Shown here piece after piece: positions 33,419-41,712 of a DNA stretch of 64,000 bases. The notes under the pieces were generated by a model that saw only the letters and a list, made by a program, of their open reading frames with translations, ran no database searches and was not told the origin of the DNA. Position numbers and translations under genes: made by a program. Within the stretch, counting starts at the first letter, position 1. The number at the start of each line of letters is the position of its first letter. Source of the stretch: Serpens sp035497915 (GTDB lineage Bacteria; Pseudomonadota; Gammaproteobacteria; Pseudomonadales; Pseudomonadaceae); contig NZ_DATJCS010000001.1 in assembly GCF_035497915.1 (NCBI RefSeq), positions 16,620 to 80,619 on the forward strand, read 5' to 3'.

Positions 33419-34690
33419 TCAGAATGTCAGACCGACGTTCAGGCGGGCACCGTCAAACTCGCTCTTGTCGTGACGCTGATAGCTGGCACCGACGAAGAAC
33501 TGGGTATTGGTGTCGGTGGAAGCCGACCAGCCGAAGTTCACGCCCAGCTCGTTGTTTTGCTCCGAATACAGCGTGTCGCCATAGAAGCGGGTGTCGCGCA
33601 GATACACCTGGGTCGCCAGCTTCCACGGCAGGGCAACATGCCAGGCCACGCCGTTGGTCATGGCCTTGTTGCTCAGGTCGTAGTCGATGACATAGACGTC
33701 GGTGATGCCGGTATCTTCGTCCTCGTCTTCATACTCGAAGCGCACGCTATCGATCTTCGCCAGACTGTTGGTCAGCGTGAAGTTCTGGCCCAGCAGCGAG
33801 AAGTCGAAGCGGGTGGTCAGCGACAGGGCGCGCAGGATGCCGGCGGTCATCAGCTCGCCGGAGCCGGCGATGCCGTAGTCGATGGCCGGAGTGGTCTCCA
33901 GGCCGTCGATCAGCGGGATGGTCCAGCCAAAGCCCAGCTGCAGGCTGTAGTTGTTGGTTTCGCTGTTGATCTCGGTGTGGCTGATCGGCATGCGGAACTG
34001 CAGGCGATGGCCGGGGAGCCAGTCAAGCTTGAAGGTGTAAGCCAGCGGCAGGTGAATGCTGGTGATCTCGTTGCCGGCCACGGTCTGCGAACCGTAGCGG
34101 ATACCCAGGTCCCACTGGTTGTCGATGTCCTGCTGGTTGGTGCCAGTGATCGAGGTATTGGTCAGGCCGTGGATGGTGCCGACCATGGAGGCCATCAAGC
34201 TGTTGGGGTTACCCGCGACCGGATCGAAGCCGGTGTTGGCTACAGCAGCCTTGTTGATTTCGGTGAGGATTTCCCGATCGCCATCAACCTTGACCAGATA
34301 ATCGGCCAGCTTGTCGAGCGCGTCATCCCCACCATACAGATCATCGGTGAATGCCTCACCGTTAATACCCAGGCTGGGAATGTCCAGAATCACTTGGGTA
34401 ACCGTCTGGCCATTCTGAATGACGGGCTTATGGGTCAAGGTGATGGGCACACCACGGAACTTAATATTGGCAATAGCAGTGTTCGCATTTTCGTTGAACC
34501 CCGTCCACTTGCTGCGGATGTAATCGACATCGACTACATCAATGGCGTCCTCCGCCGTGTTAAAAGCCACCTTATAAGGAGCCGTCTCTGTGGGGGCATC
34601 ATCCCAGATAAGCTCCACTTCAAACAAAGCCGCCTGCGCAGGCACCGCCGTCAGCGCGATGGCCGAAGCCAGCACTAGTTTACGAAACAT
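33419..34690 (-). CDS. Outer-membrane beta-barrel protein of unknown function
   Basis: A 423-residue secreted protein. A clear signal peptide (FRKLVLASAIALTAVPAQA, cleavage before ALFEVE), no lipobox, alternating barrel-like strands in the second half (SLQLGFGWTIPLIDG, ELGVNFGWSAST, QFFVGASYQRHD) and a C-terminal phenylalanine (RLNVGLTF), the BAM recognition signature. The first half (to about residue 190) is a soluble-looking domain rich in Asp and Asn. I do not recognise a family. RBS GGGGGAGG is strong. Codon use is slightly less GC-rich than neighbours, especially in the first 130 codons. Confidence 0.75.
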   Translation of the reverse strand: MFRKLVLASAIALTAVPAQAALFEVELIWDDAPTETAPYKVAFNTAEDAIDVVDVDYIRSKWTGFNENANTAIANIKFRGVPITLTHKPVIQNGQTVTQVILDIPSLGINGEAFTDDLYGGDDALDKLADYLVKVDGDREILTEINKAAVANTGFDPVAGNPNSLMASMVGTIHGLTNTSITGTNQQDIDNQWDLGIRYGSQTVAGNEITSIHLPLAYTFKLDWLPGHRLQFRMPISHTEINSETNNYSLQLGFGWTIPLIDGLETTPAIDYGIAGSGELMTAGILRALSLTTRFDFSLLGQNFTLTNSLAKIDSVRFEYEDEDEDTGITDVYVIDYDLSNKAMTNGVAWHVALPWKLATQVYLRDTRFYGDTLYSEQNNELGVNFGWSASTDTNTQFFVGASYQRHDKSEFDGARLNVGLTF

Positions 34691-34944
34691 AGTTTTTCCT
34701 CCCCCGTTGATGATCCCTACCCCGGTGTTGGCAGACTCCGTTCGGCAGGCGATGTTATTTTGCCTTTATTCCCCGGCAGCGCCTAGAAGCGAAGCGCCAG
34801 ATCTTGTCAAGGCGCCCCACGAGAAGCAATAAACGCGCCGGATTGCCGATCCTGCCTATCCGCTTATCGGAACGCACCCGACTTTCCGCCAGCGCCAACC
34901 CGTCTTACCATCTCTGCATTGCCCGTTTCCTTTGAGAAAGCCCG

Positions 34945-35817
34945 ATGAGCGCAACCCCGTACGTCTTCGATGTCACCGACGCCAGCTTCGAGAAGCTGGT
35001 GATCGAGAACTCCTTTCACAAACCCGTGCTGGTGGACTTCTGGGCCGAGTGGTGTGCGCCGTGCAAGGCGCTGATGCCGGTGCTGGCGAAGATCGCCGAG
35101 GAGTATCAGGGTGAGCTGCTGCTGGCCAAGGTGAACTGCGATTTCGAGCAGGGCGTGGTGACGCAACTGGGCATCCGCAGCCTGCCCACCGTGGTGCTGT
35201 TCAAGGACGGTCAGCCGGTGGATGGTTTTGCCGGGGCCCAGCCGGAATCGGCGATTCGCGCCATGCTCGAACCCCACGTGCAGCTGCCCGCCACACCCGA
35301 GGCCGACCTGCTGGACAGCGCCCGGGCGGCCTTCGCCGAGGGCCGCATCGGCGAGGCGGAAGCGCTGCTCGTACAGCTGCTCACCGAGGATAATCAGAAC
35401 GCCCCCGCGCTGATCCTCTACGCTCGCTGCCTGGCCGAGCGCGGCGAGCTGGGCGAAGCCGAGACGGTACTCAACGCCGTGCCCGCCGGTGACGAACACA
35501 AGCAGGCGCTGGCCGGCGCCCGCGCCCAGCTGACCTTTCTGCGCCAGGCAGCCGACCTGCCGGAGATGGCGCTGCTCAAGTCACGCCTCGCCCGGGATGC
35601 CGGCGATGACGAGGCGGCCTATCAACTGGCCATCCAGCAACTGGCGCGCCAGCAGTACGAGGCGGCGCTCGACGGTTTGCTGGCGCTGTTCATGCGCAAC
35701 CGGCATTACGCCGATGGCCTGCCGCACAAGACGCTGCTGCAGGTCTTCGACTTGCTGGGCAACGATCACCCGCTGGTCACCCAGTACCGTCGCCGTCTGT
35801 ATCAGGCGCTGTATTAA
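34945..35817 (+). CDS. cnoX: Thioredoxin-TPR chaperone CnoX (YbbN)
   Basis: A 290-residue chaperedoxin. Residues 1-110 are a thioredoxin domain with an intact WCAPC active site (VLVDFWAEWCAPCKALMP) and cis-Pro segment RSLPTVVLFKDG; the E. coli protein has lost that redox pair. Residues 120-290 form TPR-like helices (ARAAFAEGRIGEAEALLVQLL, AYQLAIQQLARQQYEAALDGLLALF). It protects client proteins during oxidative stress and hands them to GroEL/DnaK, by analogy. It stands alone, upstream of the zinc operon. Confidence 0.92.
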   Translation: MSATPYVFDVTDASFEKLVIENSFHKPVLVDFWAEWCAPCKALMPVLAKIAEEYQGELLLAKVNCDFEQGVVTQLGIRSLPTVVLFKDGQPVDGFAGAQPESAIRAMLEPHVQLPATPEADLLDSARAAFAEGRIGEAEALLVQLLTEDNQNAPALILYARCLAERGELGEAETVLNAVPAGDEHKQALAGARAQLTFLRQAADLPEMALLKSRLARDAGDDEAAYQLAIQQLARQQYEAALDGLLALFMRNRHYADGLPHKTLLQVFDLLGNDHPLVTQYRRRLYQALY

Positions 35818-35903
35818 GTGCCGGAGCACCTTGCCAGAGCGGCGCGAATGCAGCCGCTTCCGCAAAAGCCGGGCAGCACGGTGGCAAGCACCCCGGGAAT
35901 TTA

Positions 35904-35916
35904 GTTATAAAGTAAC
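35904..35916 (+). promoter_or_regulatory. Zur-type operator
   Basis: GTTATAAAGTAAC matches the pseudomonad Zur core GTTATA-n-TATAAC at all but one position and is near-palindromic. It lies 48 bp before the DUF2796 ATG. From memory the orthologous P. aeruginosa operon (PA4063-PA4066) is zinc/Zur-regulated, which supports the call. Confidence 0.75.
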
Positions 35917-35964
35917 AATTAACCCCGAACGCCAGACATCCGCTCCATCCCCTGAGGAGGTTTC

Positions 35965-36549
35965 ATGCATTACCTTCTGCTTTCTCTCGCCCTGCTGCTG
36001 CCCGGTTTCGCCCAGGCCCAGGCTCATGACCACGAGCACGCCAACAACAGCCTGGACGCCCATGTCCACGGCGAGGCCGGGCTGGATGTCGCGCTGGAGG
36101 GCAAGCAGCTGGAGCTGCAGCTGCACAGTCCGGCCATGAACCTGGCGGGCTTCGAACGCGCTCCCGCCAATGCCCGGGAACAGGCCCGCCTGAATGCCGT
36201 GCGGGATTTCCTCACCCAGCCGGAAAAGATGTTCGCGCTGCCCGCCGAGGCCGGATGCGCACTCGAACGCGAGGCCGTGAGCAGCGAGCTGTTCGGCGTG
36301 GCCGCCGGTGATGAAGATCACCTGGCCCTGCATGACGAAACCTCCGAGGCCGTGCCCGCCGACGATCACCACGACATTCATGCCTATTACCAGTTCACCT
36401 GCGCCAAGCCCCAGGCCCTGCGCTCGATCGACCTGCGCAACCTGTTCCGCCAGTACCCGGGGGTGCATGAGCTGGATGTGCAGCTGATCGGCCCGCGCGG
36501 ACAGAAAGGCCAGACCCTGAGCACCCGCAATCCTGTCCTGCAGTTCTGA
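35965..36549 (+). CDS. His-rich periplasmic DUF2796 protein (zinc-linked)
   Basis: A 194-residue exported protein (signal HYLLLSLALLLPGFAQA). The mature N-terminus is metal-binding in look (HDHEHANNSLDAHVHGEAG), and a second His/Asp patch follows mid-protein (DEDHLALHDETSEAVPADDHHDIHAYY). DUF2796 proteins occur in Zur-controlled operons and likely bind zinc in the periplasm. First gene of a four-gene operon behind a Zur-like box, 2 bp before the ABC ATPase gene. RBS TGAGGAGG. Confidence 0.88.
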   Translation: MHYLLLSLALLLPGFAQAQAHDHEHANNSLDAHVHGEAGLDVALEGKQLELQLHSPAMNLAGFERAPANAREQARLNAVRDFLTQPEKMFALPAEAGCALEREAVSSELFGVAAGDEDHLALHDETSEAVPADDHHDIHAYYQFTCAKPQALRSIDLRNLFRQYPGVHELDVQLIGPRGQKGQTLSTRNPVLQF

Positions 36550-36551
36550 AC

Positions 36552-37262
<711 letters not shown>

Positions 37263-37263
37263 T

Positions 37264-38529
37264 ATGCCGCTGCTTCGCCTGGCCCTGGCCAGCCTGGCCA
37301 ATCGCCGTTTCACCGTACTGCTGACCGTTTTCGCCATCGGCCTGTCGGTCTGCCTGCTGCTGGCCGTCGAGCGCACCCGCAGCGAAGTACGCAACAGTTT
37401 CGCCAGCACCGTCAGCGGCACCGACCTGATCGTCGGCGCGCGCTCCGGTGCGGTGAATCTGCTGCTCTATTCGGTGTTTCGCATCGGCAACGCCACCAAC
37501 AACATCCGCTGGGAAAGCTACCAGCGCTTCGCCGAGCACCCGCGGGTGAAGTGGGCGATCCCGCTGTCGCTGGGCGATTCGCACCGGGGCTTCCGGGTGC
37601 TGGGCACCAGCGCGGCCTACTTCGAGCATTTCCGTCACGGCCGCCAGCAGGCGCTGCAGTTGGCCGAAGGGCGGCCGTTCGGCAGCGAGCCTTTCGAAGT
37701 GGTGCTGGGCGCGGAAGTGGCCGGCAGCCTCGGCTACCGGCTGGACCAGGAGATCGTGCTGGCCCACGGCGTGGCCCGGGTGAGCCTGACCCACCATGAC
37801 GACAAGCCGTTTCGCATTGTCGGCATTCTCAAGCGCACCGGCACACCGGTGGATCGCACCCTGCACGTGCCGCTGCAAGGCATCGAAGCCCTGCATGTGG
37901 ACTGGCGGAACGGCATGCCGGCGCGCGGCGCCGGCCGCGTCAGCGCCGAGCAGGCGCGCCAGCTCGATCTGCAGCCCAAGCAGATCACCGCCGTGCTGCT
38001 CGGCCTGCATAGCCGGGTAAGCACCTTCGCCCTGCAGCGGGAGATCAACCAGTACGGCGGCGAACCGCTGCTGGCGATCCTGCCCGGCGTGGCCCTGCAG
38101 GAACTGTGGAGCCTGATGGGCGTCGCCGAGCAGGCGCTGTTCGTGGTCGCGCTGTTCGTGGTGCTGATCGGCCTGGTCGGCATGCTCACCGCCATCCTCT
38201 CCAGCCTCAACGAGCGGCGCCGCGAGATGGCCATCCTGCGCTCGGTGGGCGCGCGTCCCTGGCATATCGCCGGCCTGCTGGTGCTGGAAGGCGGCGCCCT
38301 GGCGCTGGCCGGCATCCTGCTCGGCCTGATGCTGCTCTACCTGGGCCTGTTGCTGGCGCAGGCGCCGTTGCAGAGCCATTTCGGCCTGTATCTGCCGCTG
38401 AGCGCGCCGAGTGCCTATGAATGGGGCCTGCTGGGCGCTATCTTCGTCACCGCCCTGCTGATGGGCGCCCTGCCGGCCTGGCGCGCCTATCGCCAGTCGC
38501 TGGCCGATGGTCTGTCGATCCGCCTATGA
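37264..38529 (+). CDS. ABC transporter permease (FtsX/MacB type)
   Basis: A 421-residue permease: one N-terminal membrane helix (FTVLLTVFAIGLSVCLLLAV), a large periplasmic domain (about residues 45-280), and three C-terminal helices (ALFVVALFVVLIGLVGMLTAI, GGALALAGILLGLMLLYLGLLL, WGLLGAIFVTALLMGALPAW) with the coupling loop NERRREMAILRSVGARPWHI. This is the four-helix MacB layout. It starts 1 nt after the ATPase stop and overlaps the next gene by 4 bp. Confidence 0.9.
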   Translation: MPLLRLALASLANRRFTVLLTVFAIGLSVCLLLAVERTRSEVRNSFASTVSGTDLIVGARSGAVNLLLYSVFRIGNATNNIRWESYQRFAEHPRVKWAIPLSLGDSHRGFRVLGTSAAYFEHFRHGRQQALQLAEGRPFGSEPFEVVLGAEVAGSLGYRLDQEIVLAHGVARVSLTHHDDKPFRIVGILKRTGTPVDRTLHVPLQGIEALHVDWRNGMPARGAGRVSAEQARQLDLQPKQITAVLLGLHSRVSTFALQREINQYGGEPLLAILPGVALQELWSLMGVAEQALFVVALFVVLIGLVGMLTAILSSLNERRREMAILRSVGARPWHIAGLLVLEGGALALAGILLGLMLLYLGLLLAQAPLQSHFGLYLPLSAPSAYEWGLLGAIFVTALLMGALPAWRAYRQSLADGLSIRL

Positions 38530-39062
38530 GGTTATCCATGCTGCGCCACCTGCTTGTCCTGCTCTTCGTGGTGTCCCTGCCGCTGCACGCCGCGCAAGTG
38601 CGCGAGCTGAGCTGGGACGATCTGGTGCCAGCCGACGCGCCGCCGCCGGTAACCCCGGAGCTACCGATGCATGACCTGGCCGAGCTGGGCGACGTGCTGC
38701 TGGGCACGGCCGAAGCGACCACAAACATGCCCCAGGCCACCGGCCAGCCGGTGGTGCAGGCGCTGAACGGCCAGCGAGTGCGTCTGCCCGGCTACATCGT
38801 GCCGCTGGATATGACCGAACGCGGCCGGGTGATTGAATTCCTGCTGGTGCCCTACTACGGCGCCTGCATCCACGTGCCGCCGCCGCCTTCCAACCAGATC
38901 GTGCATGCGGTCAGCGAGCTGGGCGTGGCGATCCAGGAGCTCTGGCAGCCCTTCTGGATCGAGGGAACGATGCACACGGAGTCGATCAGCAGCGAGCTGG
39001 CCGAAGCCGGCTACCGTATCCGCGCGGAAAAGATCTATGCCTACGAGGAAGGTGACCTTTAA
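38526..39062 (+). CDS. DUF3299 exported protein
   Basis: A 178-residue protein with a signal peptide (LRHLLVLLFVVSLPLHA) and the DUF3299 core: VRLPGYIVPLDMTERGRVIEFLLVPYYGACIHVPPPPSNQIVHA. The Cys/His pair in YGACIHVPPPP may bind metal. I start at the ATG (38526) overlapping the permease stop (ATGA); an alternative ATG at 38538 also leaves an intact signal. Last gene of the Zur-boxed operon. Confidence 0.87.
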   Translation: MRLSMLRHLLVLLFVVSLPLHAAQVRELSWDDLVPADAPPPVTPELPMHDLAELGDVLLGTAEATTNMPQATGQPVVQALNGQRVRLPGYIVPLDMTERGRVIEFLLVPYYGACIHVPPPPSNQIVHAVSELGVAIQELWQPFWIEGTMHTESISSELAEAGYRIRAEKIYAYEEGDL

Positions 39063-39111
39063 GGCACATTGACAGCAGGGACAAGCTGTCGCAGGCACGA
39101 CCTTTGGACTA

Positions 39112-39125
39112 TTGAGCCAGATCAA
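39112..39125 (+). promoter_or_regulatory. Anr/FNR-like box before oprG
   Basis: TTGAGCCAGATCAA differs from the Anr consensus TTGAT-n4-ATCAA at one position, 63 bp before the oprG ATG. oprG is known to be induced under oxygen limitation through Anr in P. aeruginosa. Confidence 0.65.
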
Positions 39126-39187
39126 AAATCACCAAAAACCCCAGGCGCACCATGGTTATCACTAAACACGAAACCCTGGAGTTCCCC

Positions 39188-39886
39188 ATGCGCAAGACTC
39201 TGTTCGTTGCTTCCGCCCTGGCCCTGGCCATTGCCGCCCCGCTCGCCCACGCTCACCAGGCAGGGGACATCATTGTTCGTGCGGGGGCGGTGACGGTCGA
39301 TCCCAATGGCGACAGCGGCGCGCTCAAGGTTGATGGAACCGCTTTGGCCGGCACCGAGGCCACGGTAGACAGCAACACCCAACTGGGTCTGAACTTCGCC
39401 TACATGCTGACCGACAAGGTCGGTGTCGAGCTGCTGGCCGCCACCCCCTTCACCCATGACGTGCATGTGAAGGGCCTGAACAACGCACTCAATATGACCG
39501 GCCTGGATGGCAAGCTGGGCGAAGTCACCCACCTGCCGCCGACCCTGAGCGTGGTGTATTACCCGCTGGACAACAAGGCCGCCTTCCAGCCCTACGTGGG
39601 CGTGGGCCTCAACTACACCGTGTTCTTCGACGAAGAGCTGACCGCCAACCGCAAGGCCCAGCAGTTCAGCGACCTGAGCCTCGACAGCTCCGTAGGTCTG
39701 GCCTTCCAGGTCGGCGCCGACTACATGCTGAACGACAAGCTGATGGTCAACGCTCAGATCCGTTATATCGATATCGGCACCGACGCCACCGTGAAGGGGC
39801 CGGGCGCCCTGAACGTGCAGAAAACCACCGTCAGCGTCGACGTCGACCCGATGGTCTACATGGTCGGCCTGGGCTATAAGTTCTAA
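39188..39886 (+). CDS. oprG: Outer-membrane protein OprG (OmpW family)
   Basis: A 232-residue eight-stranded barrel. The signal peptide ends at AHAH; mature sequence HQAGDIIVRAGAVTVDP is the usual OmpW beginning, with LGLNFAYMLTDKVGVELLAATPFTHDV, PTLSVVYYPL, FQPYVGVGLNYTVFFDE and C-terminal MVYMVGLGYKF ending in Phe. OmpW proteins admit small hydrophobic molecules through a lateral opening. I start at MRKTLF (39188, RBS GGAG), not the ATG at 39152, which would lengthen the signal. Confidence 0.95.
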   Translation: MRKTLFVASALALAIAAPLAHAHQAGDIIVRAGAVTVDPNGDSGALKVDGTALAGTEATVDSNTQLGLNFAYMLTDKVGVELLAATPFTHDVHVKGLNNALNMTGLDGKLGEVTHLPPTLSVVYYPLDNKAAFQPYVGVGLNYTVFFDEELTANRKAQQFSDLSLDSSVGLAFQVGADYMLNDKLMVNAQIRYIDIGTDATVKGPGALNVQKTTVSVDVDPMVYMVGLGYKF

Positions 39887-39895
39887 GCCAACCGC

Positions 39896-39934
39896 AAAAG
39901 CAAACGCCCCGCTCAATGCGGGGCGTTTGCTTTT
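39896..39934. terminator. Bidirectional terminator after oprG
   Basis: A perfect 17-bp stem (39896-39912 and 39918-39934) with loop TCAAT, GC-rich inside, flanked by AAAA on the left and TTTT on the right, so it works for either strand. It separates oprG from the convergent reductase gene. Confidence 0.93.
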
Positions 39935-39965
39935 GATACGCCCGCACACAGCCGAAGCGTTTGTG

Positions 39966-40057
39966 TGTGGGGGCCGGGTTTATCCCGGCCGAGGGCAGTG
40001 GGAGCGACACCGAGGCGCGAGACCAATTCCGCTGACCGGCATAAAGCCGGCCCCACA
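39966..40057. repeat. Inverted pair of REP-like palindromes (family A)
   Basis: Units at 39966-39990 (GGGTTTATCCC core) and 40034-40057 (GGCATAAAGCC core) face each other; the spacer contains a degenerate family-B fragment (GTGGGAGCGACACCGAGGCG). Same layout as at 1618 and 15917. Confidence 0.85.
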
Positions 40058-40103
40058 GGAAGCCACGCCCACATCGAATGATTGTCAGCGCCTCTCCGGC
40101 CTT

Positions 40104-40994
40104 TCAATTCGCCCCGTGCCGGAAATAGCGATCCAGCAGGGCCGGTAGGCCGGCGCGCCAGGCGCGTGGCTTGACGCCATAGGTGTTGAGGATCTTCTTG
40201 CAGGCCAGCACCCCGTGCTGGGGTTCCACGGACGCATCGGCACAGGCCGCGTGCGCCAGCGCGATGATCTCGGCCGGCGGCAGCGTGCGCAGGTTGCGCG
40301 CCTCGGCGACCATGCACTGCCCCAGCGCCAGCACGGTGGTGGCTTCCTGGGCGCCGTAGTGGTAAGTGCCCCACAGCGGCGCGGCGCAGTCGAGCTGCTT
40401 GAGTATCGCGAGGATCACCCGCGCCACATCGTCTACCGGGCAGGGATTGCCGCGCCGGTCATCGGCCAGCTCCAGCGGGTCGCCGGTTTCCAGGCGACGC
40501 AGGAAGCGGCCGAGCACGCCATCGCGGCTGTCGTCGAGAATCCAGCCGGTGCGCAGGATGACGTGGCGCGGACACAGGGAACGCACTACATGCTCCATCT
40601 CCACCAGGGCCTGGCCCAGAGGACCGAGCGGCTGCGGCTCGTCCGCCTCGCCATAGGCGGTTACCCGCGCGCCATCGAACACGCGGTAGCTGGACGGCTG
40701 CAGCAGGATGATGCCGTGATACTGGCAAAGCTCGGCCAGGCGCTCGACGGTTTCCTGCTGCGCGGCCAGCCGAGCCTCGTCCACCTTGCTGTTCTGGAAC
40801 CAGTCGTAATAGAAGGCCAGATTGACCACGACATCCGGACGGGTGTCGTCGAGCAGTTGGGTCAGGCTGGCGGCATCCCAGGCGGCATCCGGTGGACGCG
40901 GGGCGAGAAAGCCGATGTCCTCCTCGGCACCCTTGGCAATCAGCGACTGCCCCAATGCGCTGCCGCCACCGAGCAGCATCAGACGCATGCGCAT
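40104..40994 (-). CDS. RmlD-like NAD(P)-dependent sugar-nucleotide reductase/epimerase
   Basis: A 296-residue Rossmann-fold protein of the extended SDR class. The nucleotide-binding loop is LMLLGGGSALGQSLI, DVVVNLAFYYDWF matches the RmlD region after the cofactor site, YRVFDGARVTAYGEADEPQPLGPLGQALVEMEHVV is the core where RmlD has SxxYVFDG...Y.E.D...P...YG.sK, and VILRTGWILDD follows. The catalytic Tyr/Lys pair is altered (SYRVFDG; GQAL), so activity is uncertain. Two start ATGs are possible (40994, 40988). No sugar-synthesis genes lie near. Confidence 0.75.
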   Translation of the reverse strand: MRMRLMLLGGGSALGQSLIAKGAEEDIGFLAPRPPDAAWDAASLTQLLDDTRPDVVVNLAFYYDWFQNSKVDEARLAAQQETVERLAELCQYHGIILLQPSSYRVFDGARVTAYGEADEPQPLGPLGQALVEMEHVVRSLCPRHVILRTGWILDDSRDGVLGRFLRRLETGDPLELADDRRGNPCPVDDVARVILAILKQLDCAAPLWGTYHYGAQEATTVLALGQCMVAEARNLRTLPPAEIIALAHAACADASVEPQHGVLACKKILNTYGVKPRAWRAGLPALLDRYFRHGAN

Positions 40995-41146
40995 GGAATC
41001 GACTCGCTATATGAAGAATGACTGAATGACTGCATGGTGGCCGGCATGGGGAAATCAGGTTGAACGGCACGCGTTGCGGGCGATGACCTTCGGCATTCTG
41101 CGGGTTTGCTATCGGATCGTCACTAGTGATCTTGCTTCCTGGAAGC

Positions 41147-41174
41147 AAAAAGCGCAGCCGAGGCTGCGCTTTTG
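41147..41174 (-). terminator. Terminator of ssb
   Basis: On the minus strand AAAAGCGCAGCC-TC-GGCTGCGCTTTTTG: a 12-bp stem (41148-41159 with 41162-41173) ending in T5, 16 bp after the ssb stop. Confidence 0.9.
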
Positions 41175-41189
41175 TCTGTGACGCACTTC

Positions 41190-41696
41190 TCAGAACGGGA
41201 TGTCGTCGTCGAAGCTGTCGTAATCGGGCGCCGGCTGGGCCGGAGCCTGCTGCGGAGCCGGACGCGACGCGGCAGGAGCCTGCTGCTGCGGCTCGCGCTG
41301 CGGACGGGCCGGACGCTGGGCGTATTCACCGCCGCCTTCGGCGTTGCCGCCACGGCCGCCGAGCAGCTGCATGGTGCCACCCATGTCCACCACGATCTCG
41401 GTGGTGTAGCGGTCCTGGCCCTGCTGGTCCTGCCACTTGCGGGTCTGCAGGCGGCCTTCGATGTAGCATTGCGAGCCCTTGCGCAGGTACTCGCCGGCGA
41501 TTTCGGCAACCTTGCCGAACAACACGACACGGTGCCATTCGGTACGTTCCTGCAGCTGGCCGGTCTGCTTGTCCTTCCAGCTGTCGGTGGTGGCCAGGGT
41601 GATGTTGGTCACCGCGTTGCCGTTGGGCAGGTAGCGGGTTTCCGGATCTCCGCCCACGTTGCCGATCAGAATGACTTTGTTAACCCCACGGGCCAT
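41190..41696 (-). CDS. ssb: Single-stranded DNA-binding protein
   Basis: A 168-residue SSB. The OB-fold domain (1-110) starts ARGVNKVILIGNVGGDPETRYLPNG and includes EWHRVVLFGKVAEIAGEYLRKGSQCYIEGRLQTRKW. A Gln/Pro/Ala-rich linker leads to the acidic partner-binding tip DSFDDDIPF. RBS GGGAGAAG. It is 16 bp downstream of the MFS gene on the same strand and divergent from uvrA, a layout shared with P. aeruginosa. I see no LexA box near. Confidence 0.97.
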   Translation of the reverse strand: MARGVNKVILIGNVGGDPETRYLPNGNAVTNITLATTDSWKDKQTGQLQERTEWHRVVLFGKVAEIAGEYLRKGSQCYIEGRLQTRKWQDQQGQDRYTTEIVVDMGGTMQLLGGRGGNAEGGGEYAQRPARPQREPQQQAPAASRPAPQQAPAQPAPDYDSFDDDIPF

Positions 41697-41712
41697 GACG
41701 CTTCTCCCAGGT

